Below the pieces are notes generated by a model, which saw only the letters and a list, made by a program, of their open reading frames with translations, did no database searches and was not told the origin of the DNA. From the NCBI GenBank assembly GCA_964428175.1, contig CAYRXM010000004.1:23502-87501 (forward strand): a stretch of 64,000 bases of DNA. The letters run 5' to 3'. Shown here piece after piece: positions 54,369-62,912 of the stretch (position 1 is its first letter; every line of letters begins with the position of its first letter). Source of the DNA: CAYRXM01 sp964428175 (GTDB lineage: Bacteria > Chloroflexota > Anaerolineae > JAFGEY01). A program made the position numbers and the translations under genes.

Positions 54369-56147
54369 ATGGGAGACAAACTGGTTCCAATCGAAATTCC
54401 CGAATTTATCACCGTGCGCGAGCTGGCCAACAACCTTCAGGTCAGCCCGATCGACGTGATCAAAGAGCTGATGAACAATGGCATCATGGCCAACATCAAC
54501 CAGCAGCTTGACTTTGATACCGCAGCGATCATTGCTGAAGAATTTGGCTTTGAGGCGCGGCCGCCCATCGAAGAGATTGTAGAGCAAGAGCAAGAAGAAG
54601 AACTGACGCTGATGGCGCGCATCCTGGCCGAGGAAAAACCCCAAGACCTTGCACCACGCCCGCCGGTGGTCACGCTGTTGGGGCATGTCGATCACGGCAA
54701 GACCTCCCTCCTCGACACGATCCGCAGCACCAATGTCCAATTGGGCGAAGTGGGAGGCATTACCCAACACATCGGCGCGTACCAAATCAGCTATTCCGAC
54801 AAGAAAATCACCTTTTTGGACACGCCCGGTCACGAAGCCTTTACTGCAATGCGTGCGCGCGGCGCACAAGGCGCAGACATTGCCATCCTGGTCGTCGCCG
54901 CCGACGATGGCGTGATGCCGCAAACCAAAGAGGCCATCGCACACGCCAAGGCCGCCCACGTGCCGATCATCATCGCCCTCAACAAGGTTGACCTGGAAAG
55001 CGCCAACCAGGATCGCGTCAAGCAGCAGTTGTCCGACGAAGGCCTGACCCCCGAAGACTGGGGCGGCGAGACCATCTGCGTGCCGGTTTCGGCCAAGACG
55101 CACGTTGGCGTCGAAGACATCCTGGAAAGCATCCTCCTGGTGGCCGAAGTCAGCGATTTCAAGGCCAACCCCAACCGCGCCGCGCTGGGGGTGGTGATCG
55201 AATCCGAGATGAGCAAGACGCGCGGCCCCACCGCGACCTTTTTGGTGCAAAACGGTACGCTCTCGGCAGGCGATGCCGTTGTCGTGGGCGAAGAATACGG
55301 TCGCGTGCGCGCCATGTTTGACTTTCAAGGCAACCGCCTCGACAGCGCCGGGCCATCGACGCCGGTGCAGGTGCTCGGCATGAGCGGTGTGCCGGCCGCC
55401 GGCGACCGCTTTCGCGTCGTCGAAGACGAGCGCACTGCCCGCCTGATCGCCCAAAGTCGCATCGCTCGCCGCACAGAAATGTCCAGCGCCGGCCCCGAAA
55501 TTACCCTGGAACAGCTTTTTGCGCGTTTTCAGAGCGGCGAGACCAAAGACCTCAACATCATTGTCAAGGCCGATGTGCAAGGCTCATTGGAGCCAATCGT
55601 CAATTCGGTTGAAGAGTTGAGCAACGACGAAATCAACGTCAACGTTATCCACCAGGGTACGGGCAACATCAGCGAGTCCGACATTATGCTGGCTATCGCT
55701 TCACAGGCCATCGTCATCGGTTTTAACGTGAATGCCGACACGGCCGCCCGCCGCCAGGCTGAGGCCGAAGGGATCGAAATCCGCTACTATAACATCATTT
55801 ACAGCATTATCGACGATGTCCAAAAGGCGCTGAAAGGCATGCTTGCGCCGGTGTATCAGGATGTTGTGACCGGGCATGCCCAGGTGCGCGCCGTGTTCCG
55901 CATTTCACGCGTGGGCAACATCGCCGGGTGCTATATCACCGATGGTGTGGTGACCCGCAACGGCTATGCGCGTTTGCTGCGCGATCAGAAAACGCTGTTC
56001 GAGGGGCGGCTCAGTTCGTTGAAACGCTTCCAGGAAGATGTGCGCGAAGCGCGCGCCGGATTCGAGTGCGGCATTGGCCTGGATGGATTCAACGACTTGA
56101 AAGAGGGCGATGTGATCCAGGCCTATCGCAAAGAAAGGGTTTCCTGA
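54369..56147 (+). CDS. infB: Translation initiation factor IF-2
   Basis: 592 residues from ATG 54369 (GAGGGAGGAG upstream), a short-form IF-2 with a small N-terminal domain ('FITVRELANNLQVSPIDVIK'). GTPase motifs: G1 'GHVDHGKTS', G2 'GGITQHIGA', G3 'DTPGHEAF', G4 'NKVD', G5 'SAKTHVG'. Domains II to IV follow; the end reads 'GFNDLKEGDVIQAYRKERVS'. It brings initiator tRNA to the ribosome. Confidence 0.97.
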   Translation: MGDKLVPIEIPEFITVRELANNLQVSPIDVIKELMNNGIMANINQQLDFDTAAIIAEEFGFEARPPIEEIVEQEQEEELTLMARILAEEKPQDLAPRPPVVTLLGHVDHGKTSLLDTIRSTNVQLGEVGGITQHIGAYQISYSDKKITFLDTPGHEAFTAMRARGAQGADIAILVVAADDGVMPQTKEAIAHAKAAHVPIIIALNKVDLESANQDRVKQQLSDEGLTPEDWGGETICVPVSAKTHVGVEDILESILLVAEVSDFKANPNRAALGVVIESEMSKTRGPTATFLVQNGTLSAGDAVVVGEEYGRVRAMFDFQGNRLDSAGPSTPVQVLGMSGVPAAGDRFRVVEDERTARLIAQSRIARRTEMSSAGPEITLEQLFARFQSGETKDLNIIVKADVQGSLEPIVNSVEELSNDEINVNVIHQGTGNISESDIMLAIASQAIVIGFNVNADTAARRQAEAEGIEIRYYNIIYSIIDDVQKALKGMLAPVYQDVVTGHAQVRAVFRISRVGNIAGCYITDGVVTRNGYARLLRDQKTLFEGRLSSLKRFQEDVREARAGFECGIGLDGFNDLKEGDVIQAYRKERVS

Positions 56148-56543
56148 GTGGTTAAACGGCGACAGAAAAAGATCGAGGATTTGATCGTGCGGGAACTGAG
56201 TTATATCGTCCATCGCCGCATCAAAGACCCACGGCTCGAAGGCGTGACCATCACCGGCGTCCAGGTGAGCACGGATTATCATTATGCAGATATTTACGTC
56301 TACCGTCTGGGCGGCGATCCATCCTCGTTGGACGAGGCGATGCGCGGCCTTGAAAGCGCGTCGGGCTTTATTCGCCGCGAGTTGGCCGCCTTGCTGACCA
56401 TCCGACAAACGCCGGAACTACGCTTTCATCTCGACGAATCGATCCCACAAGGAGAGCGCATCGACGCCTTGCTGAAAGAGATCGAACAAGAGAGGCAAAT
56501 CCAAGATGACACAAATCAATCAAGCGGCACAGCAGATTTCTAG
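56148..56543 (+). CDS. rbfA: Ribosome-binding factor A
   Basis: 131 residues. GTG 56148 directly follows the infB stop. Family pattern: 'IEDLIVRELSYIVHRRIKDP' then 'VTITGVQVSTDYHYADIYV' and 'RELAALLTIRQTPELRFHLD'. It is a KH-like cold-shock assembly factor of the 30S subunit. It overlaps the next gene by 38 bases. Confidence 0.95.
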   Translation: MVKRRQKKIEDLIVRELSYIVHRRIKDPRLEGVTITGVQVSTDYHYADIYVYRLGGDPSSLDEAMRGLESASGFIRRELAALLTIRQTPELRFHLDESIPQGERIDALLKEIEQERQIQDDTNQSSGTADF

Positions 56544-57504
56544 TGCTTCCAGCCTTTTGATCTGTTGCCACATTGCCCCGGATGGCGACGCGATCGGCTC
56601 TTTGCTGGGGCTGGGGCTGGCTTTGCAGCAAACGGGCCGCCGGGTGACGATGGCTTGCAGCGATCCCGTTCCGTCTTCTTGCGAACACCTGGCTCATTGG
56701 CAGGACATTACCCAAACGCCGGACTATGCCGGCCTCGACCTGGTGATCAGCCTGGATTGCAGCGATCTGGAACGTCTGGGCAGTGTCTACAATGCTCCGG
56801 CTTTGGCCGGTGTGCCGATTGTCAACATCGATCACCACGCTACCAACACTTGCTTTGGCCGCGTCAACTGGATCGATACCCGGGCCGCGGCGACGGCCCA
56901 AATGCTGGTCGCGCTGCTCGACGAGATGGGCCTGCCGCTCAGCGTCGACGTGGCGACTTGCTTGCTCAACGGCATCCTCACCGATACGCTAGGCTTTCGC
57001 ACCCCCAACACGACAATCGAGGTGATGGAGACGGCCACACGCCTGATGCGCGCCGGCGCGCCGCTGGCCAGCCTGACCGACAGCAATTACAACCACCGGC
57101 CTATGTCGGTGCTGCAAATGTGGGGCGTTACGCTGCAAAATATGTGCCTCGATGGGCGCATCGCCTGGACCGAGATCACCCTGGAGACTCGCCGGCGTGT
57201 GGGCTATAGCGAAAACGGCAGCGCCGGGCTGGTCAACTTTATGTGCTCGGCCGACGAGGTGGACGTGGCCGTGATCTTTGAACAAGGCGAGGACAATCAG
57301 GTCAACGTTTCGATGCGTGCCGTGCCCGGATTCAACGTCGCCCAGGTCGCCTTTGCCCTCGGCGGCGGCGGGCATCCCCAGGCCGCCGGGTGCAGCCTCC
57401 CCGCCCCGCTGGAACAGGCCCGCGAACGGGTTTTGTCACTGCTCAGGCAGGCCTGGCAAGAGCAGTCCAACGCGGATGCAAGCACCCGCAGCAATGGCAA
57501 ATGA
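56506..57504 (+). CDS. DHH-family phosphoesterase (NrnA-like oligoribonuclease)
   Basis: 332 residues. DHH domain: 'HIAPDGDAIGSLLGLGLAL', 'ISLDCSD', 'NIDHHATN' and the Asp of 'GILTDTLGF'. C-terminal DHHA1 domain: 'GGGGHPQAAGCSLP'. NrnA degrades nanoRNA and can remove phosphate from pAp; its location between rbfA and truB is typical of many Gram-positive genomes. ATG 56506 overlaps rbfA by 38 bases. Confidence 0.93.
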   Translation: MTQINQAAQQISSASSLLICCHIAPDGDAIGSLLGLGLALQQTGRRVTMACSDPVPSSCEHLAHWQDITQTPDYAGLDLVISLDCSDLERLGSVYNAPALAGVPIVNIDHHATNTCFGRVNWIDTRAAATAQMLVALLDEMGLPLSVDVATCLLNGILTDTLGFRTPNTTIEVMETATRLMRAGAPLASLTDSNYNHRPMSVLQMWGVTLQNMCLDGRIAWTEITLETRRRVGYSENGSAGLVNFMCSADEVDVAVIFEQGEDNQVNVSMRAVPGFNVAQVAFALGGGGHPQAAGCSLPAPLEQARERVLSLLRQAWQEQSNADASTRSNGK

Positions 57505-58430
57505 ACACATTTTCAGGCCCAATCGACGGCATTGCCAACATTGACAAGCCGCCCGGCCTCACCTCGCACGATGTGGTGGTCCGGGTGCGCAAAATGTCGG
57601 GGCAGCGCCAGGCCGGACACGCAGGCACCCTGGATCCTTTGGCGACCGGGGTGCTTGTAGTTTGCCTGGGTCGGGCCACGCGGGTCAGCGAATACCTGAT
57701 GGCGTCGCCCAAGACCTACCGGGCGACGATTCACCTGGGCGTTTCGACCACCACCCACGACGCTGAAGGCGAGATCGTGGCCCAGAACCCGGTCGATGTC
57801 ACCCGCACCGAGTTTGAGCAGGCATTGGGGGCATTTGCGGGGCGCATCGAGCAGGTGCCGCCCATGCACTCGGCGATCAAGCAGCGCGGCCAAAGTCTGT
57901 TCAAGCTGGCCCGGCGCGGGATCACCGTCGAGCGAGCGCCGCGCACGGTCGAGATTTTTGCCCTCAACCTGCTCGACTGGACGCCGCCGATGGTACACAT
58001 CGAGGTGCGCTGCGGCCCCGGCACCTACATCCGCGCGCTGGCCCGCGACCTGGGCCGGTCGCTGGGCTGCGGGGCACACCTTGCCGCGCTGCGCCGCACG
58101 CAAAGCGGCCGGTTTAGCATCGCCGACGCCGTCTCCCTCGAACAACTTGCAGCCGATTTTGCCGGGGGGAAGCCGGGGCGCTGGCTGCACGGCATCGATG
58201 CGGCCTTTGCCGGCCTGCCCGAAATTCACCTGGATGGCCCGACCGCTTACCGGCTGGCCCGGGGCCAATTCATCGATGTACCTCTCCTGCATCCCACAGA
58301 CACGCGCGCGTGCGCCTACGGGCCGGAACGCCGTTTTATCGCCCTGGTCGAGCAGACACAACCGGAACGGGGGTGGAAACCGGTCAAGGTGTTTGTTCAA
58401 CCCGACGAGGTTGCGCCCCAAACTGACTGA
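57501..58430 (+). CDS. truB: tRNA pseudouridine-55 synthase
   Basis: 309 residues. 'INIDKPPGLTSHD'-like start ('IANIDKPPGLTSHDVVVRV'), catalytic Asp in 'GHAGTLDPLATGVLVV', then 'VPPMHSAIKQRGQSLFKLAR' and 'RCGPGTYIRALARDLG'. It converts uridine 55 of tRNA to pseudouridine. The start overlaps the previous stop as ATGA. Confidence 0.96.
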   Translation: MNTFSGPIDGIANIDKPPGLTSHDVVVRVRKMSGQRQAGHAGTLDPLATGVLVVCLGRATRVSEYLMASPKTYRATIHLGVSTTTHDAEGEIVAQNPVDVTRTEFEQALGAFAGRIEQVPPMHSAIKQRGQSLFKLARRGITVERAPRTVEIFALNLLDWTPPMVHIEVRCGPGTYIRALARDLGRSLGCGAHLAALRRTQSGRFSIADAVSLEQLAADFAGGKPGRWLHGIDAAFAGLPEIHLDGPTAYRLARGQFIDVPLLHPTDTRACAYGPERRFIALVEQTQPERGWKPVKVFVQPDEVAPQTD

Positions 58431-58432
58431 CG

Positions 58433-59392
58433 ATGCTCCTGCTTGCCGACGCTTTCGAACAAATCACCCTGCCCCTGCCCCTTGCCGATCGACGTTCGTT
58501 GATCACCATTGGCGCATTCGACGGCATTCACCTGGGACACCAACACCTGATCGGCCAACTGATCGCGCTGGCGCAGCGCAAAGGTTGGCTGGCCGGGCTG
58601 GTCACGTTTTACCCGCACCCCGCGTCGGTGCTCAACCCGCAAAACGCGCCTCTGTATTTGACCCCGCCGGGCGAAAAAATGCTTCTGCTCGAAGAATTGG
58701 GGCTGGATTGGACGGCGGTGCTGTCGTTTGACCGGCAGATCGCCGCACTGCCGCCCGGCGATTTCCTGGGACATCTGCATCGCCGGCTGGGGATGCGCGG
58801 GTTGTGTGTGAGCGAGGATTTTGCCCTGGGGCGCGATCGCAGCGGGGATATTCCTGCGTTGAAAGCGTTGGGCGCTGAAATGGGTTTCGAGGTGTGTGTC
58901 GTCGCGGCGCTGAACAACGCTGAAGGGAAAATCAGCAGCTCGCAGATTCGCACGCTGCTGCAATCGGGCGACGTCGAGGCGGCGGCGCGGCTGCTGGGGC
59001 GGCGCTACCGGCTCTGCGGCCAAGTGGTTCACGGGGCGAAACGCGGGCGCGGCCTCGGCTTTCCCACCGCCAACCTTGCCATCGGCGCGCAGCGGGTGAC
59101 TCCGGCCAATGGCATCTATGCGACCTGGGCCTACCTGGGCGAAGCACGCTACCCGTCGGTGACAAACATCGGCACACGGCCCAGCTTTGACAACGGCGCG
59201 CGCAGCATCGAGGCCTACCTGCTCGACTTTGCGGGCAGCATTTACGGCTATGACCTGGTGCTCGAATTTGTGGCCCGGCTGCGTCCGGAGCAGCGCTTTG
59301 AGAATGTGCAAGACCTCGTCGTGCGCATTGGGCAAGACGTGGTCGAGGCGCGGCAAATTCTGGAACTCGGCCAAACTGAACTTGATAGGTAA
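58433..59392 (+). CDS. ribF: Bifunctional riboflavin kinase/FAD synthetase
   Basis: 319 residues. N-terminal nucleotidyltransferase: 'TIGAFDGIHLGHQHLI' and 'ISSSQIRTLLQSGDVEAAAR'. C-terminal kinase: 'GRGLGFPTANLAI' and 'YPSVTNIGTRPSF'. It makes FMN and FAD from riboflavin. It starts two bases after the truB stop and closes the operon. Repeats follow it directly. Confidence 0.96.
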   Translation: MLLLADAFEQITLPLPLADRRSLITIGAFDGIHLGHQHLIGQLIALAQRKGWLAGLVTFYPHPASVLNPQNAPLYLTPPGEKMLLLEELGLDWTAVLSFDRQIAALPPGDFLGHLHRRLGMRGLCVSEDFALGRDRSGDIPALKALGAEMGFEVCVVAALNNAEGKISSSQIRTLLQSGDVEAAARLLGRRYRLCGQVVHGAKRGRGLGFPTANLAIGAQRVTPANGIYATWAYLGEARYPSVTNIGTRPSFDNGARSIEAYLLDFAGSIYGYDLVLEFVARLRPEQRFENVQDLVVRIGQDVVEARQILELGQTELDR

Positions 59393-59404
59393 CTAATCGG
59401 CCAC

Positions 59405-59587
59405 CTGTCATTCTGAGCGCCGCAAGGCGCATCAAACGCTGCGCGTTTACAGAATCTCATTTTACAATTAACAACGAGATTCTTCGTCACTTCAAACGCT
59501 GCGCGTTTACAGAATCTCATTTTACAATTAACAACGAGATTCTTCGTCACTTCAAACTCTGCGAGTTTGCCGCTCCTCAGAATGGCA
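59405..59587. repeat. 60-bp tandem repeat inside a palindromic element
   Basis: Two exact 60-base units (59432-59491 and 59492-59551) start TCAAACGCTGCGCGTTTAC and contain AGAATCTC...GAGATTCT arms; a third, partial unit follows. The whole is flanked by CTGTCATTCTGAG (59405-59417) and CTCAGAATGGCA (59576-59587), near-inverse of each other. The right arm supplies the stop of the next minus-strand gene. It is a REP-like element. It is not a CRISPR array, since there are no spacers. Confidence 0.8.
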
Positions 59588-60020
59588 CCCTGAAAGGCCG
59601 ATTTTCGCACTTGGCTGAGCAGTTACAGGCAAGGAACAATACTCCGGGAATGGCGATCACCAGCGACATCAGATAGGGTGTGGCGGAACGGGGAAAATCT
59701 CGGGCGAACGGGATCTGAATGAAAAGCAGTGGCAGTGTGATCAGTTGGAATACAAGAGTGATGATTCCGCCCCATCGCTCCCAACGCCAGGCCACGCCCA
59801 GGCCCAGGACGCTGACAAACATCAAGATGGGAGGCAGCGTTTCTGCAAAAGCGACGTCCTCCACTGCATACGGGTCTGCCACGCCGGTTGTGAGCCAGCT
59901 CCAGGTATAGCCGGTCGCCATCAGCAGCGCGTAAAGGATGAGCGGAATGCTCCAGATTCGGGCTATCCAGCGCATCCATTTTGTGATCGGGTTTCGGCGT
60001 TCATTACTTTTTGCCGCCAT
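59577..60020 (-). CDS. Four-span membrane protein, unknown function
   Basis: 147 residues with about four hydrophobic segments ('IARIWSIPLILYALLMATGY', 'ILMFVSVLGLGVAW', 'IITLVFQLITLPLLFIQI', 'LVIAIPGVLFLAC') and a basic N-terminus. The last codons and TGA (GTGCCATTCTGA) lie in the right arm of the adjoining palindromic repeat. I do not recognise the family. The 207 bases upstream (60021-60227) show nothing I can support. Confidence 0.65.
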   Translation of the reverse strand: MAAKSNERRNPITKWMRWIARIWSIPLILYALLMATGYTWSWLTTGVADPYAVEDVAFAETLPPILMFVSVLGLGVAWRWERWGGIITLVFQLITLPLLFIQIPFARDFPRSATPYLMSLVIAIPGVLFLACNCSAKCENRPFRVPF

Positions 60021-60227
60021 TCGGCCTCCTCATTCTTGTCGCAGGCCGGTGACAATATTTGGTCAGCAGTGTTCTGACCTGCACAGATCACATTCAAGAC
60101 GCGGCGCAAAATTCAGCCGAATCGGGGATGTGGCGCCGCAATCGCGCTCATTATTTGATCCAATGATAGGGCAAATTTTCTACGCTGTCAACTCTTTTCT
60201 CCCGCAGCAAACGTTTGCGCCTGGGCG

Positions 60228-60470
60228 TTATACCCAGACCTCGTCATCGAGAAAGAGGTTGTCGTACTTGCTGCTGCGCGGTTCGGCCATCATGTCGGCG
60301 ACGGCGTCGCGCCACGCTTGATAGTGGCCTGGGGTGTCCTGCTGCCGGATCACGTCAAAGCGGGCGATGCCCGGCTACTGGACGCTGTTTTGCGCGTTCT
60401 CCAGCGACGCGGTCTTGAATGCCTCAACGCAGTCGGGTTTGACGTGGACGAACACGTGAACGATCAACAT
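60228..60470 (-). pseudogene. Broken antibiotic-biosynthesis-monooxygenase (ABM) domain gene
   Basis: A perfect ribosome site (AAAGGAGATG) precedes ATG 60470. The reading frame gives 'MLIVHVFVHVKPDCVEAFKT', continues to 'ENAQNSVQ', then hits TAG (60375-60377). The same frame goes on as 'PGIARFDVIRQQDTPGHYQA' and 'WRDAVADMMAEPRSSKYDN', ending at TAA 60228. This is the ABM fold in order, but with an in-frame stop and without the central strand segment expected after 'VIRQQD'. It starts directly after the acetyltransferase stop. Most likely an inactivated gene; stop-codon readthrough is a weaker alternative. Confidence 0.7.
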
Positions 60471-60471
60471 G

Positions 60472-61026
60472 TCACATCTCCTTTCTGTTCTGCTCCCATT
60501 CTTTGCGCAGCAATCCATACAGGTGCATGTCATAGCGCTGCCCGTCGCGGTACAAAAATTCGCGGTAGGTGCCTTCATGCCGAAAGCCGAGCTTTTCGTA
60601 TAGCCGGATAGCGCGCTCGTTGTATTCGAACACAGTAAGCTGCACACGGTGCAGATTGAGTTCGTCAAAGGCGAAATCCAGGGCCAGGGCCATCGCCTCA
60701 TAGCCATAGCCCTGATTCTGGCAGTCCGTCTCGCCGATGCCGATGCCCAGCCAGCTTGAACCCTGGTTCCACAGGATGCCATCGAGTTCCAGAAAGCCGA
60801 TCAGCCGGTCGTCCGGGCGCAGGCGGATGCCAAACAGGTAGGCGGTGGTGGATTTGGCGTGTTCGTCCAGCCACTCGCCCAGTTTGGCTGCCGTCTGCGG
60901 GTAGGCGTCGCGCGCGTCGAGCAGGCGCAAAAATTCGGTGTTTTCGTACCAGCGGGCCATTTGGGGCAGGTCGTCTTTGGTCAGCGCGTTGAGCCGGACG
61001 CGCTCGCCAGCGAGTAATCTTTTCAT
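60472..61026 (-). CDS. GNAT-family N-acetyltransferase (RimJ/RimL type)
   Basis: 184 residues. 'GERVRLNALTKDDLPQMARW' opens the fold, 'LGIGIGETDCQNQGYGYEAM' holds the acetyl-CoA pyrophosphate loop (Q-x-x-G-x-G/A region), and 'VFEYNERAIRLYEKLGFRHE' is the typical end. It moves an acetyl group to an amine; the substrate is unknown. It is coupled to the PfkB gene by a 4-base overlap. Confidence 0.92.
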   Translation of the reverse strand: MKRLLAGERVRLNALTKDDLPQMARWYENTEFLRLLDARDAYPQTAAKLGEWLDEHAKSTTAYLFGIRLRPDDRLIGFLELDGILWNQGSSWLGIGIGETDCQNQGYGYEAMALALDFAFDELNLHRVQLTVFEYNERAIRLYEKLGFRHEGTYREFLYRDGQRYDMHLYGLLRKEWEQNRKEM

Positions 61027-62009
61027 CTCTTTGCTCCGCTATGCGATTGATTTTGATCGTTGATTTGTTCCAGCCAAGCCATCCTCTCCATTGCCATTTC
61101 GCGCCGGGGCGCGCCTTCCATCGGGCCTTTGCGGGTCACTGCCAGCGCGCCGGCGACGTTGGCAAAGCGCGCGACTTTGTCCAGCGGCCAGCCTTCGAGC
61201 AGTCCAACGACAAACGCGCCGCCATAGCAGTCGCCCGCGCCAGTAGGATCGATTTCCTGAACCCGGATTGCCGGCACGTTGATCTCACCGTCGGCGGTGA
61301 AGACGGTCGAACCGGCAGCGCCGCGCTTGAGGGCGACCAGGGGGATGCCTCGCGCGTGTAACGCCCGGCAGGCCGTTTCGGGATCAGCGTCGCCGGTGAG
61401 CATGCTGGCCTCTTCGTCGCTGGGCAGGAGCAGGTCGCAGCGATCGAGCACGGGCTGGCAGATATGGCGCACCGAGTCCAGGCCGATCAGTTCGGGGCGG
61501 ATGTTGGGGTCAAAGCTGACCCGCCCGCCGTGCGCTTTGCAGAGATCGACCGCCTTGTAGCAGGCCTCACGCGCGCTGGCACTGATCGACAGCGCCGAGC
61601 CGGTGACGTGAACCCACTCCGCTCCGGCGATATAGTCCTCGTCCACATCGTCTGGGTTGAGCAGTGCCGCCGCCGACTGGGGCAGGTGGAACACGAAACA
61701 GCGGCTGCCGTCGCCGTTATAGGCGACAAAGGCAATGCCGGTGGTTGTGCCCGGCGCTTGCCGGATATGCGCGGTGTCCACGCCGTCGGCCTGGAGGCGG
61801 TCGAGCAGGCAGCGGCCAAAGGCGTCCGGCGCGACGACGCCGATGAATCCCGCCGGGATGCCCAGGCGGGCGACGGCGTCGATGAAAATGGCCGGCGCGC
61901 CGCTGGGATAAGGGCCGACGAACTCGCCCGGCTGCCAGAGCGGCTGGTCGACGCCGGGGCGCATGACTTCGACGAGCAGTTCACCGAGGGCGATCACGCG
62001 AGGATGCAT
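61023..62009 (-). CDS. PfkB-family carbohydrate kinase
   Basis: 328 residues from ATG 62009 (AAGGAA upstream). It begins 'VIALGELLVEVMRPG', has 'PSGAPAIFIDAVARLG' (substrate side) and the ATP/catalytic motif 'DPTGAGDCYGGAFVVGLLEG'. The family phosphorylates sugars such as fructose, ribose or 2-keto-3-deoxygluconate. The sugar is not inferable. It heads the operon with the acetyltransferase and the broken ABM gene. Confidence 0.92.
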   Translation of the reverse strand: MHPRVIALGELLVEVMRPGVDQPLWQPGEFVGPYPSGAPAIFIDAVARLGIPAGFIGVVAPDAFGRCLLDRLQADGVDTAHIRQAPGTTTGIAFVAYNGDGSRCFVFHLPQSAAALLNPDDVDEDYIAGAEWVHVTGSALSISASAREACYKAVDLCKAHGGRVSFDPNIRPELIGLDSVRHICQPVLDRCDLLLPSDEEASMLTGDADPETACRALHARGIPLVALKRGAAGSTVFTADGEINVPAIRVQEIDPTGAGDCYGGAFVVGLLEGWPLDKVARFANVAGALAVTRKGPMEGAPRREMAMERMAWLEQINDQNQSHSGAKR

Positions 62010-62040
62010 ACAGGATTCCTTTCCGAGCAGAAACAGGTGG

Positions 62041-62727
62041 TCAGCGGTCAGCGGTCTGGTGCTCAAAACGCAAATAGGTTGTGGTGGCCTTGTCCAGATC
62101 GGCATAATAGCCGCGATAGGGGGGTGGCAGCAGCGCGGCGAGACGGTACATCATCTCGTCGACTATGTGTTGGCGCACCTGGCGCACCGCTTGGCCGTGT
62201 GTGTCGAGGTGGAAAGGCTGGCCCAGTGCGATGTGAAAATCGGTGCGGCGCAGGCGGCGCAGGTTGGCAGACAGTTTTTCGCCGCCCCAGTGGGCCAGGG
62301 GTAAAATCGGCGCGCCGCTGCGCAGGGCCAGCGGCACCACGCCGGACTGGGCGCGCTGCATTTTGCCGTCATAGCTGCGCGTGCCTTCGGGGGCAAAGGC
62401 CAGGATGTAGCCATTTTTCAGCGCGTCGAGGGCCAGGCGCATCGCGTTGAGGTCGGCCTCGCCGCGGTGGACGGGAATCGCATTCCACATGTTGAACAAA
62501 AAGCGCGACGCCGGCTTGTCCCACAGTTCGGCCTTGGAAAAGGCGGTCAGCGGGCGCGGCAGGAGGTGGGTGTAGAGCAGCGGCGCTTCCAAAAAGTTGA
62601 TGTGGTTGGAAATGACGATCAATGGCCCCTGTGTAGGCACTTGCTTGAGCACCTCGTTGTGTACGCGGCAGCAGATGCGGATCAGCGTTTTGATTGTGTT
62701 GTTGACGGCCCATGCAACGATTGGCAT
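62041..62727 (-). CDS. plsC: 1-acylglycerol-3-phosphate acyltransferase-like protein
   Basis: 228 residues. Acyltransferase motifs: 'ISNHINFLEAP' (the NHx4D box, with Glu in place of Asp), 'FNMWNAIPVHRGEAD', 'AFAPEGTRS' and 'VVPLALRSGAPILPLAHWG'. It should add a second fatty acyl chain in phospholipid synthesis, or act on a related alcohol. The Asp-to-Glu change in the catalytic box is unusual. It has one possible N-terminal membrane contact. Confidence 0.88.
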   Translation of the reverse strand: MPIVAWAVNNTIKTLIRICCRVHNEVLKQVPTQGPLIVISNHINFLEAPLLYTHLLPRPLTAFSKAELWDKPASRFLFNMWNAIPVHRGEADLNAMRLALDALKNGYILAFAPEGTRSYDGKMQRAQSGVVPLALRSGAPILPLAHWGGEKLSANLRRLRRTDFHIALGQPFHLDTHGQAVRQVRQHIVDEMMYRLAALLPPPYRGYYADLDKATTTYLRFEHQTADR

Positions 62728-62797
62728 TTTCCCTCCCGCGCGAGATTATACCACAGATCGAGGCGCATTGCATTTTTCAAGCCCAAAGGGGGGCAAT

Positions 62798-62826
62798 TTG
62801 ACACATTGACCTCTTTTGGGTATAAT
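62798..62826 (+). promoter_or_regulatory. Promoter of tRNA-Glu
   Basis: Perfect TTGACA (62798-62803), 17-base spacer, perfect TATAAT (62821-62826). The tRNA starts 13 bases later. Confidence 0.88.
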
Positions 62827-62838
62827 CCTGCTTGTCGT

Positions 62839-62912
62839 GGCGCATTCGTCTAGCGGCCTAGGATGCCACCCTCTCAAGGTGGAGACCGCGGGTTCGAATC
62901 CCGCATGCGCTA
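62839..62912 (+). tRNA. tRNA-Glu (anticodon CTC)
   Basis: 74 bases. The acceptor GGCGCAT (62839-62845) pairs with ATGCGCT (62905-62911) with one G-T pair. The anticodon stem CCACC/GGTGG encloses loop CTCTCAA, with anticodon CTC at 62873-62875. The T arm is GCGGG-TTCGAAT-CCCGC. The 3' CCA is not encoded (CAC follows). The last three bases overlap the stop codon of the convergent serine recombinase. Confidence 0.95.

Noticed and set aside
59432..59570. Possible CRISPR array
   Set aside because: The 60-base units are directly adjacent with no variable spacers, and no cas genes are in the window.
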